Assembly (NCBI GenBank): GCA_946611525.1
Contig: CAMODS010000051.1
Coordinates: forward strand, 1 to 8,375
Reading direction: 5' to 3'
DNA: 8,375 nt
Source: an uncultured Lachnospiraceae bacterium
GTDB lineage: Bacteria > Bacillota > Clostridia > Lachnospirales > Lachnospiraceae
Shown: piece after piece, positions 1 through 5,911 of the stretch
Layout: the number at the start of each line of letters is the position of its first letter
How positions within the stretch are numbered: position 1 is the stretch's first letter
Made by a program: the position numbers and the translations under genes
Notes under the pieces: model-generated
Seen by the model: the letters and a program-made list of their open reading frames with translations, nothing else
Told to the model about the DNA's origin: nothing
The model's database searches: none

Positions 1-584
1 ACCATCATGTTGATCTTGTGCTCGCGCTCCTCGCGGCGACGCTCCAAATCTACGCTCTTGCCGGAGAGAACCAGCTTGTGCTTATCACGGTTGACCTCCG
101 TAACTACCACTGCCAGCTCTTTTCCGACTACCGACTGCAGATCCTCTACATAGTCTGCCGAAATCTGAGAAGCGGGAATAAAGCCTCTGATGCCCTCTAC
201 ATATGCAACTACTCCGCCCTTTACAGCTTCTCTGACCTTAACCTTGACGATCTCATTGCTCTCCTTTTTGTTCTCCAGATGATCCCAGGAGAGTGTATCC
301 TCTGCCTCTTTGAAGGATAAAAGTATGTTGCCCTTGCCGTCGTCATTTCTAACCACCTTGGCTCTGACGCGCTGGCCGTACTTGAAACGCTCCGTAGCTG
401 AAAAGCCCGGCTCATTGGACATCTCGTCGTGCCTTACGATACCCGGTGCATAGGAGTCCAGATCGATGGTCACCTCGTCATCACTGATGCCGATAATGGT
501 GCCCATAACGATGTCGCCCTCCTCATAGCTTTTCATGGAAGCATTAAGCTCACGCTCATAATCCTTCATACTCTCAGTTGCCAT
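1..584 (-). CDS. rpsA: 30S ribosomal protein S1-like protein, N-terminal part (gene runs off the left edge)
   Basis: S1-domain RNA-binding protein; members of this family bind mRNA on the 30S subunit and help initiation, although in Firmicutes the S1-like protein is more variable than in E. coli. The 194 residues visible begin MATESMKDYERELNASMKSY. A first S1 (OB-fold) domain lies at about residues 22-92 (EEGDIVMGTIIGISDDEV, then GNILLSFKEAE) and a second at about 109-176 (VVAYVEGIRGFIPASQIS, then NRDKHKLVLSGKS). A charged, helical stretch ERRREEREHK starts near residue 181 and probably links to a further domain outside the window. The start is fixed by a near-perfect Shine-Dalgarno AAAGGAGGT (complement of 594-602), nine bases before ATG. 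No IspH domain precedes it, although IspH-S1 fusions occur in some clostridia. The gene follows the esterase by 74 bases that contain two hairpins. The domain call is strong; the name rpsA is by family similarity, as other S1-domain proteins exist. Confidence 0.85.
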   Translation of the reverse strand, partial: MATESMKDYERELNASMKSYEEGDIVMGTIIGISDDEVTIDLDSYAPGIVRHDEMSNEPGFSATERFKYGQRVRAKVVRNDDGKGNILLSFKEAEDTLSWDHLENKKESNEIVKVKVREAVKGGVVAYVEGIRGFIPASQISADYVEDLQSVVGKELAVVVTEVNRDKHKLVLSGKSVDLERRREEREHKINMM

Positions 585-597
585 TTTAATATTACCT

Positions 598-654
598 CCT
601 TTATGCCTCATAAGTCGCTTTGCGACAGCTTCCTCTCATGGGGAAGCCTTTATG
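598..654 (-). repeat. Double-hairpin intergenic repeat-like element upstream of rpsA
   Basis: Read on the minus strand, GCTTCC (loop of eight) GGAAGC at 628-647 is followed, one base later, by GTCGC-AAA-GCGAC at 614-626. The second stem ends 11 bases before the rpsA Shine-Dalgarno. The pair is bracketed by a direct repeat CCTTTATG on the plus strand (598-605 and 647-654). The two-stem layout resembles short interspersed repeats common between genes of Clostridia; that comparison is from memory. It may be a dispersed repeat, an mRNA structure near the rpsA start, or both. There is no U-run, so it is not a classical terminator. Confidence 0.5.
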
Positions 655-658
655 GCCT

Positions 659-2449
659 TTATTTTTGATAACCCTGTGCACGATCTATTATTTCGTATAG
701 ATCGATATACGGATCCTTTATCATCTTTACCTCATCTCCCAGCTCCTGAACTAAGGTCTCATCCTGTGAAAAATCAGGCCAGCCCGGCAGTCCGGCACCG
801 TTGGGATCCCCTGTCCGGCAGAAGTTTTCCATATAATCCATTATGGTTTCTGAAAGCTTGTAATCCGAGTCCTTATAGATCTTCATGGTGTCAAGGTTGC
901 CGTAAAAATAGGGAAGCTCACCTGCGTGGTGATTGGAAAGTCCGATGTTTTCTTTTGTAAAGCAGTACTCATATACCGGCCTGCCCTCCTTTGCCATGTA
1001 TCTGGACCACGCATGGTGGCTGTAGGCAAACCATGCACCACCCATGACCGCATTGTACTGGTCCATGACATTGTCCTCGTTGGCAGGATAGAGCTTTATG
1101 ATATCCTCCGCATCATCCCCGAAATACCCGTGTAAAAGCTCGGGATAGGTGTCGGTATTGATGCTGTCATCCAAAAGCGTAAAGGTATATGCTTCATCAG
1201 CATTAAAGCCGGACAGTAAAGCCTCCTCATGGTTTTCACCCTTTTCGTAAGTCAGATACGGCTGCTCTGCGATGGCATATCCGTCCACTGTCATGGAATC
1301 ATTTCTGTGCTCAGTCTTTACCAGCTTCTTTGCAGGAACCTCCCGCAGTTCTTCCACTGAGTCCTTCCTAAACTCCTTCATGATGTCCTGTCCTGTGGCA
1401 AGAGCCTCATCTATTGGACGGAAGGTATGATAAGGGGTGATGGGAACTATGCCGCTGCTTTCCGCAATGGCTCTTTTAAAAAGCCCCTCCGAAAGGGGAG
1501 ATACACAAAGAGCATTGACTGAGGAAGATCCTGCCGACTCGCCTGCAATGGTGATGTTGCCGGCATCTCCGCCAAACGCACCTATATTCTCGTTGATCCA
1601 CTTAAGTGCCTGGACCTGATCCAGCAGGCCGTAGTTTCCGGTGGTACCGTTTGGTGACTCGGCTATAAGCTCCTCGTTGGCATAGTAGCCAAAAACGTTA
1701 AGCCGGTATGTAATGGATACAAAGACTATGCCCCTCTTTGCAAAGGCTTCACCATTGTACTGGTCATATGATGACTGACCGGTCATCAGTGATCCGCCAT
1801 GGATAAATACCAAAACCGGTGCATCGCTGATATCCCCTGCAGGCTTCCACACATTAAGATACAACGAATCCTCGCTCATTGCCTCCCTGTAATTGTCAAA
1901 GGGATTGAAAAGATGCGGGTTTTTATAGATCACAATATCCACCAGCGAATTCCACATGGTAGAGCTTTCGGACTGCATGGACATGGGGCCGAAGGTGTCG
2001 CATGCCCTGACCCCGTCCCAGGGCTCGGGCGCTTCGGTCTCCTTCCAGCGCAACTCACCCACCGGCGGCTTGGCAAAGGGAATGCCGGCATATACCTCCA
2101 CCGACTTGTCCTCATTGTATACTCCCGTCAGGTCTCCCTCGGTGACTCTCACTACTCCGGTTACCTCAGGGTCACGCACCTTTACCGCAGGAACCTGTTT
2201 GTAGGGCGGGTAGGTCAGCCCGAAGTTTATAAGTAAAAGCAGACCGAGCACCGGCCAGGTGATCAGTCTGATGTACCACTTTTTTTCAATAAAAATGGGT
2301 CTGATTGCAAAAAAGGCCGCGAACAGCACCGCTGCCGCAAGCCAGCCCCACAAAGTGTTCTTTGAAAGCTCGATGACAATGGCATAAGCCACAGCCAAAA
2401 TGACGAATACTACTTTAAAAAGTATCCCTCTGGATTTCTTTTGTTCCAT
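659..2449 (-). CDS. Membrane-anchored type B carboxylesterase/lipase family protein
   Basis: Serine hydrolase of the alpha/beta fold, carboxylesterase type B family (COesterase), 596 residues. Three hydrophobic segments lie at about residues 9-26, 32-50 and 60-79, with basic residues at the N-terminus (KKSR) and between segments two and three (KKWYIR). The positive-inside rule then puts the catalytic domain outside the membrane. The domain starts near residue 95 and shows the family landmarks: YAGIPFAKPPVGELRW (120-135), EDSLYLNVW (193-201, with Ser where many members have Cys), oxyanion hole HGG (217-219), nucleophile elbow GESAG with Ser305, acidic residue Glu419 in GFNADEA, and His508 in HAGELPYFYG. 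The triad is therefore complete. Substrate is unknown: family members cleave varied carboxylic esters, and in gut or rumen clostridia acylated plant glycans or lipids would be plausible, but this is a guess. The start has the ribosome site AAAGGAGAGG just upstream. It lies between tadA and rpsA, probably read through from tadA. Confidence 0.9.
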   Translation of the reverse strand: MEQKKSRGILFKVVFVILAVAYAIVIELSKNTLWGWLAAAVLFAAFFAIRPIFIEKKWYIRLITWPVLGLLLLINFGLTYPPYKQVPAVKVRDPEVTGVVRVTEGDLTGVYNEDKSVEVYAGIPFAKPPVGELRWKETEAPEPWDGVRACDTFGPMSMQSESSTMWNSLVDIVIYKNPHLFNPFDNYREAMSEDSLYLNVWKPAGDISDAPVLVFIHGGSLMTGQSSYDQYNGEAFAKRGIVFVSITYRLNVFGYYANEELIAESPNGTTGNYGLLDQVQALKWINENIGAFGGDAGNITIAGESAGSSSVNALCVSPLSEGLFKRAIAESSGIVPITPYHTFRPIDEALATGQDIMKEFRKDSVEELREVPAKKLVKTEHRNDSMTVDGYAIAEQPYLTYEKGENHEEALLSGFNADEAYTFTLLDDSINTDTYPELLHGYFGDDAEDIIKLYPANEDNVMDQYNAVMGGAWFAYSHHAWSRYMAKEGRPVYEYCFTKENIGLSNHHAGELPYFYGNLDTMKIYKDSDYKLSETIMDYMENFCRTGDPNGAGLPGWPDFSQDETLVQELGDEVKMIKDPYIDLYEIIDRAQGYQK

Positions 2450-2465
2450 TTTCCTCTCCTTTAAA

Positions 2466-2500
2466 AGATTCTTCGCATCGCTCAGAATAACAGTAAGATC
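2466..2500 (-). repeat. Short repeat-like sequence between tadA and the esterase
   Basis: The minus strand reads TTATTCTGAGCGATGCGAAG followed by AATCT. It has a 5-base outer stem (ATTCT/AGAAT) and a small inner GC/GC pairing. It closely resembles the core TTCTGAGCGAAGCGAAGAA, which from memory recurs between genes in many unrelated bacterial genomes. It lies in the 54-base gap, just upstream of the esterase Shine-Dalgarno. No second copy was seen in this window. Confidence 0.45.
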
Positions 2501-2503
2501 CTT

Positions 2504-3049
2504 TTATTCCTCGGTATCTGTCACCATTTCTGCTGCGATCTCCTCTTTGTACTGCCTTTTCTCCTCCCGGAGCTGTGCAAAGAAGTCGGATAAAAGCTCC
2601 GAGCACTCCTCTACGCATACGCCGCTTTGTATCTCAACCTGGTGGTTAAAACGATCCATCTGAAGAAGGTTTATGATGCTGCCGGCACAACCTGCCTTGG
2701 GATTCATCGCCCCAATTACCACCTTGGGTATACGTGCCTGTACTATGGCCCCGGCACACATCTGGCACGGCTCAAGTGTGATGTACATGGTACACTCCTC
2801 AAGCCTCCAGTCCTTAAGCTTGCTGCAGGCCTCGTTTATTGCCAAAAGCTCTGCATGGGACAAAACTGACTTGTCCCTGTTGCGTCTGTTGTGGGCGCGG
2901 GCAATGACCTTGCCGTCATGAACGATGACGCAGCCTATGGGAACCTCGCTTCCCTTTTTGGCTTTGCCGGCCTCTCTTATGGCCATTTTCATATATTTTT
3001 CATTGAGCTTTATCTCTTTTCTCTCTGCTCTTGCTTCCATGAAACCCAT
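2504..3049 (-). CDS. tadA: tRNA-specific adenosine-34 deaminase TadA
   Basis: Zinc-dependent deaminase that converts adenosine 34 to inosine in the anticodon wobble position of tRNA-Arg(ACG), an essential step for decoding CGN codons. Counting from the chosen start (181 residues), the cytidine/deoxycytidylate deaminase fold shows the active site HAE (65-67, His zinc ligand and Glu proton shuttle) and PCQMC (94-98, two Cys zinc ligands), with VPIGCVIV and GKVIARAHNRRN before it. TadA proteins are usually 150-170 residues, so this one carries a slightly long charged C-terminal tail (REEKRQYKEEIAAEMV). The frame stays open upstream to an ATG at 3169, but that would add 40 residues lacking family similarity and would overlap the divergent activase gene. 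The ATG at 3049 has the G-rich ribosome site AGGGGGT about ten bases upstream. An ATG at 3040 is a weaker alternative. The esterase follows after 54 bases. Confidence 0.93.
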   Translation of the reverse strand: MGFMEARAERKEIKLNEKYMKMAIREAGKAKKGSEVPIGCVIVHDGKVIARAHNRRNRDKSVLSHAELLAINEACSKLKDWRLEECTMYITLEPCQMCAGAIVQARIPKVVIGAMNPKAGCAGSIINLLQMDRFNHQVEIQSGVCVEECSELLSDFFAQLREEKRQYKEEIAAEMVTDTEE

Positions 3050-3050
3050 G

Positions 3051-3079
3051 TTGGAATTACCCCCTGTATCTGTTATAAT
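3051..3079 (+). promoter_or_regulatory. Sigma-A-type promoter for the radical SAM activase
   Basis: TTGGAA at 3051-3056 is a four-of-six match to the -35 consensus. A spacer of exactly 17 bases separates it from a perfect TATAAT at 3074-3079. Transcription would begin near 3086, giving a leader of about 55 bases before the ATG at 3141. The leader holds a small palindrome GGCACTGCC at 3091-3099, whose role, if any, is unknown. The -35 directly abuts the tadA start codon on the other strand. Confidence 0.65.
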
Positions 3080-3101
3080 TGCTTTCACCGGGCACTGCCT
3101 C

Positions 3102-3128
3102 ATTATCGTACCACTTTTTTTATGTAAA
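3102..3128 (-). promoter_or_regulatory. Possible tadA promoter (weak)
   Basis: On the minus strand TTTACA (complement of 3123-3128) is followed after 15 bases by GATAAT (complement of 3102-3107). Both hexamers match consensus well but the spacer is short, so this is only a candidate for the tadA-esterase-rpsA transcript. Its start would fall about 45-50 bases before the tadA ATG. Confidence 0.35.
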
Positions 3129-3140
3129 GGAAATACTTTG

Positions 3141-3863
3141 ATGAAGATTTTAGGATTCCAAAAGACCACGCTTTTAGACTATCCGCAGCACATTGCATCC
3201 ATCATTTTCACAGGCGGCTGCAATTTCGCCTGTCCCTATTGTCACAACAGCGAACTGATCCATCCCTTTAAAGATACACCCACTATTCCTGAGGAAGAGG
3301 TGCTTATGCATCTTGGCAAACAAAAGGGAAAGATAGAGGGACTTGTAATATCCGGGGGAGAGCCTACCCTGCAGCAGGATCTTTTGGAGTTTTGTAAAAA
3401 AATAAAGGCCCTCGGCATGCTTATAAAGCTGGATACCAACGGCACAAACCATAAATTGCTGTCACAGCTCATTGATGAAAAGCTGGTGGACTACATTGCC
3501 ATGGATGCAAAACAGCCTGCAGCGCTTTTACATAAGGTCTTGCCCCAAAACACACCGGAGGCTGTCATCACAAAACATACAGACTCATATAAAAAATGCA
3601 TAGAGCTTTTAAAAAATGCACCCAACGATGTAGACTACGAGATACGCACCACCGTAGTGTCGGATCTCTTTGACAGTGATCTGGCCGAGACCATGGCGAG
3701 CGAGCTTTCCGGGGTAAAAAGGCTGTATCTCCAGCCATTTGTGGACTCCGATTCAGTTCTTCTGCCCGGACTGCATGCGCCGGACGAGGATGAAATGAAG
3801 CTCTACCAAAGCATATTTAAAAGACACATTGAAGCCGTGGAGATCCGCGGCATGGACATATAA
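3141..3863 (+). CDS. Radical SAM protein, anaerobic ribonucleotide reductase activating protein (NrdG2 type)
   Basis: Radical S-adenosylmethionine enzyme of 240 residues. The [4Fe-4S] cluster motif CNFACPYC (Cys27, Cys31, Cys34; CxxxCxxC) is followed by the SAM-binding motif SGGEPTLQ (71-78) and KLDTNGT (96-102). The N-terminus FQKTTLLDYP and the C-terminal EIRGMD fit the NrdG2 branch of the activating-enzyme family. Classical NrdG proteins install a glycyl radical on the class III ribonucleotide reductase NrdD. For NrdG2 the actual partner is less certain, and no nrdD is present here. The open frame extends upstream to 2925, but those residues lie antisense to tadA. The ATG at 3141 has AAAGG (3126-3130) ten bases upstream and follows a good promoter. 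It appears to be a single-gene unit, divergent from tadA and convergent with the GNAT gene, ending in a large stem-loop. Confidence 0.88.
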   Translation: MKILGFQKTTLLDYPQHIASIIFTGGCNFACPYCHNSELIHPFKDTPTIPEEEVLMHLGKQKGKIEGLVISGGEPTLQQDLLEFCKKIKALGMLIKLDTNGTNHKLLSQLIDEKLVDYIAMDAKQPAALLHKVLPQNTPEAVITKHTDSYKKCIELLKNAPNDVDYEIRTTVVSDLFDSDLAETMASELSGVKRLYLQPFVDSDSVLLPGLHAPDEDEMKLYQSIFKRHIEAVEIRGMDI

Positions 3864-3870
3864 TCCATAA

Positions 3871-3944
3871 AAGGCCGGCAGGATCATAGCTCACCGCCTC
3901 ACGAAAAACGTACGGCTACGTGAGCATATGATCCTGACGGCCTT
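3871..3944. terminator. Large imperfect inverted repeat between convergent genes, likely bidirectional terminator
   Basis: The left arm, 3871-3894, begins AAGGCCGGCAGGATCAT and ends GCTCAC. The right arm, 3920-3944, is its reverse complement except for one mismatch and one extra base. The 25-base loop contains a second CTCACG (3898-3903) that could pair with CGTGAG (3919-3924), and ACGTA-CGGC-TACGT (3908-3921), so alternative inner folds compete. The element starts eight bases after the activase stop and ends seven bases before the GNAT stop. On the plus strand the stem is not followed by a clear U-run. On the minus strand the bases just past the left arm are TTATGGATTA, also only partly U-rich. 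Terminator function is inferred from placement. Confidence 0.6.
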
Positions 3945-3951
3945 ACATATA

Positions 3952-4506
3952 CTATCTGTTCCAGGGCATTACCAGGGCGTAGAGGTAATGGTCCTCCCAG
4001 GCCCCGTTGAGCTTGAATTTGTCCCGCATCAGGCCTTCCCGCTCAAACCCCACCTTTTCAAGCAGGTGCATGGAAGCTGCATTTGACGGCATAACGGTAG
4101 CCTCGATCCTGTGAAGATGAAGCTCCTCGTCCATGATCCGAAGTCCCCGCTCTATGGCTTCTCTGGCATATCCCCTGAGTCTGTGATCCCTGTCTATCTT
4201 GTAACCAAGGGTGGCACACTTGTAGTAGCTTACCGAAATATTGCGAAAACTCACGGTACCCACCGTCTCAAAGGGATTGTTCTTTTCAAAAAGGTAATAC
4301 CGGCACATCTCATCATCATTGAAGTATTCCTCTTCGTATTCCAGCATGGTCTGATGATAGTTGATATTGCAGGCATTGTCATAGGAAAGGGGCTCGTATA
4401 GCGCAAATTCCCTGGCATTTTTGGCATAAAAACTGCACACAATGTTGGCATCCGCCCGTGTCAGTCTCTTCATATATAGCTGCTTTGTTTCATAAACATC
4501 TTTCAT
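3952..4506 (-). CDS. GNAT family N-acetyltransferase, RimJ/RimL type
   Basis: Acetyl-CoA-dependent N-acetyltransferase of 184 residues, the normal length for the Acetyltransf_3 (RimJ/RimL) group. The opening ETKQLYMKRLTRADA is the usual first strand and helix of this group. VGTVSFRNISVSYYKCATLGYKI forms the central strands, and RLRGYAREAIERGL is the motif A pyrophosphate loop (Q/R-x-x-G-x-G/A) that binds acetyl-CoA. NAASMHLLEKVGFEREG is the conserved motif B region. The physiological substrate cannot be read from the sequence: relatives acetylate ribosomal protein N-termini, amino acids, polyamines or antibiotics. The ATG lies two bases after the uxaC stop codon, and its ribosome site AAGGA sits inside the last codons of uxaC, so translation is probably coupled. 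Last gene of the cluster, ending at the convergent stem-loop. Confidence 0.88.
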   Translation of the reverse strand: MKDVYETKQLYMKRLTRADANIVCSFYAKNAREFALYEPLSYDNACNINYHQTMLEYEEEYFNDDEMCRYYLFEKNNPFETVGTVSFRNISVSYYKCATLGYKIDRDHRLRGYAREAIERGLRIMDEELHLHRIEATVMPSNAASMHLLEKVGFEREGLMRDKFKLNGAWEDHYLYALVMPWNR

Positions 4507-4508
4507 TT

Positions 4509-5909
4509 TCAGATCCTTAGATAGTTCTTTGCATTATTGTAGCATATGTCCTCTATCATCTGTCCTAAAAAACTCATGTCGGCAGGGTACTCGCCACGCT
4601 CCACGGCATCGCCCACAAAATCGCAGAGGATACGCCTGAAATACTCGTGACGGGAAAAGGACAAAAAGCTCCGGGAATCTGTAAGCATCCCGATAAAACC
4701 GGCAAAAACACCGTAATCACAGAGGGTCTCCATCTGGCGGATCATACCACGCTTGTGATCGTTAAACCACCAGGCCGGCCCCAGCTGCAGCTTGCCGGGA
4801 TGACTTGCATCCTGGAAATTGCCCATCAGCGATGCCAGCATCTCAAAGTCCTTTGGATTGAGACAGTATAAAATGGTCTTTGGCAGAGCAAAGCTTTCAT
4901 CCATGGTGCCTAAAAGCCGTGACAGCTCAGGGGCATAGTTCATATCATCCTGGGAATCAAAGCCGGTATCGGGTCCCAGCCTCTCGTACATCCGTGGATT
5001 GTTGTTCCTCATGGCGCCGATATGAAGCTGCATTACCATATCACGCTTTCTGTATTCCCGCGCCAGATCCACCAAAAGTCTGCTTTTAAACTTTAGCTCC
5101 TGCTCCGGAAGCAGGGCTCCGTCTATCAGTCTGTGCTCAAAGATCCGGTGCACTTCCAGCTCGGAGGCCTCCAGATAGATGCCTCCCTCAAGACTGTGGT
5201 CCGCTATACGGCAGCCATTTTCGTAAAAGTAGTCAAGCCTCATGGTCAGTGCGGTGATAAGATCGTCGTAGTTGTTGATCCGAAGCTCGCTGACTAATGA
5301 CAGCTCGTCGATATAGTACCGGTAATCCTCTTTTAATATGTTCATGGCCCTGTCGGGGCGGAAGGTCGGCCTCACCTTAAACCTGGTCTCCTGCTGGTGC
5401 AAAAGCCTGTGATACTTCAGATCCGATGCGGGATCGTCTGTGGTACAAAGCTCCAAAACCTTCATCCCGGCTATAAGCTCTCTGACGCTAAAGCCCGGAC
5501 TTCTAAGCTTTTCATTACAAGCATCATAGATCTCCCTTGCGTTTTCTTCGCAAAGAGGCGTATCTATGTCAAAATACCGTAAAAGCTCCAGGGCTGTCCA
5601 GTGATACAGAGGATTACCGAAAAGCCGGGGCACAGTCTTCGCCCACGCCAAAAACCTCTCATAGGGATCCGGCCAGGTTCCCGTAACATAGTCCTCTCTT
5701 ATGCCGTTTGAACGCATGGCCCGCCACTTGTAATGATCGCTCCCCAGCCATACCTCCGTTATATTGTCAAATCTGACATCCTCATATATGGCCCGGGGAT
5801 CCAGGTGATTGTGATAGTCTATAATAGGCATGGCCTCGGCATGATCATGGTAGAGAGCCCTTGCCGTGTCACTGTTTAATAAAAAATCCTCATCCAAATA
5901 CTTTTTCAT
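4509..5909 (-). CDS. uxaC: Glucuronate isomerase (uronate isomerase)
   Basis: Cytosolic enzyme that interconverts D-glucuronate and D-fructuronate, and D-galacturonate and D-tagaturonate, the first step of hexuronate catabolism (EC 5.3.1.12). From the chosen start it has 466 residues, matching the roughly 470 of E. coli UxaC. Family hallmarks are the metal-ligand HxH in IIDYHNHLDP (His33, His35), the segment HWTALELLRYF, LCTTDDP, the strand LHIGAMRNNN, and near the C-terminus GMLTDSRSFLSFSRHEYFRR. The ATG at 5909 begins MKKYLDEDFLL and has the G-rich site GGGGGTT about eight bases upstream, inside the last codons of feoAB. An in-frame ATG at 5981 would add 24 residues that only read feoAB in another frame and is rejected. 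Neighbouring uronate genes (uxuA, uxuB, kdgK) are absent from the window, so its partners must be elsewhere. Confidence 0.95.
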   Translation of the reverse strand: MKKYLDEDFLLNSDTARALYHDHAEAMPIIDYHNHLDPRAIYEDVRFDNITEVWLGSDHYKWRAMRSNGIREDYVTGTWPDPYERFLAWAKTVPRLFGNPLYHWTALELLRYFDIDTPLCEENAREIYDACNEKLRSPGFSVRELIAGMKVLELCTTDDPASDLKYHRLLHQQETRFKVRPTFRPDRAMNILKEDYRYYIDELSLVSELRINNYDDLITALTMRLDYFYENGCRIADHSLEGGIYLEASELEVHRIFEHRLIDGALLPEQELKFKSRLLVDLAREYRKRDMVMQLHIGAMRNNNPRMYERLGPDTGFDSQDDMNYAPELSRLLGTMDESFALPKTILYCLNPKDFEMLASLMGNFQDASHPGKLQLGPAWWFNDHKRGMIRQMETLCDYGVFAGFIGMLTDSRSFLSFSRHEYFRRILCDFVGDAVERGEYPADMSFLGQMIEDICYNNAKNYLRI

Positions 5910-5911
5910 AT

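Noticed and set aside
681..711. Overlapping palindromes (CGATCTA/TAGATCG and CGTATA/TATACG)
   Set aside because: They fall inside the last codons of the esterase (PYIDLYEIIDR), have no U-run and no paired promoter boxes, so codon choice explains them as well as any site.
1799..2236. Plus-strand open frame of 145 codons opposite the esterase
   Set aside because: Antisense to conserved carboxylesterase motifs, with no ribosome site or known domain.
2925..3140. N-terminal extension of the radical SAM protein
   Set aside because: The segment is antisense to tadA and precedes a good promoter and ribosome site; the family begins close to FQKTTLLDYP.
3050..3169. Longer tadA starting at 3169
   Set aside because: It would run into the divergent activase gene and its promoter and add 40 residues not found in TadA proteins; the ATG at 3049 has a G-rich Shine-Dalgarno.
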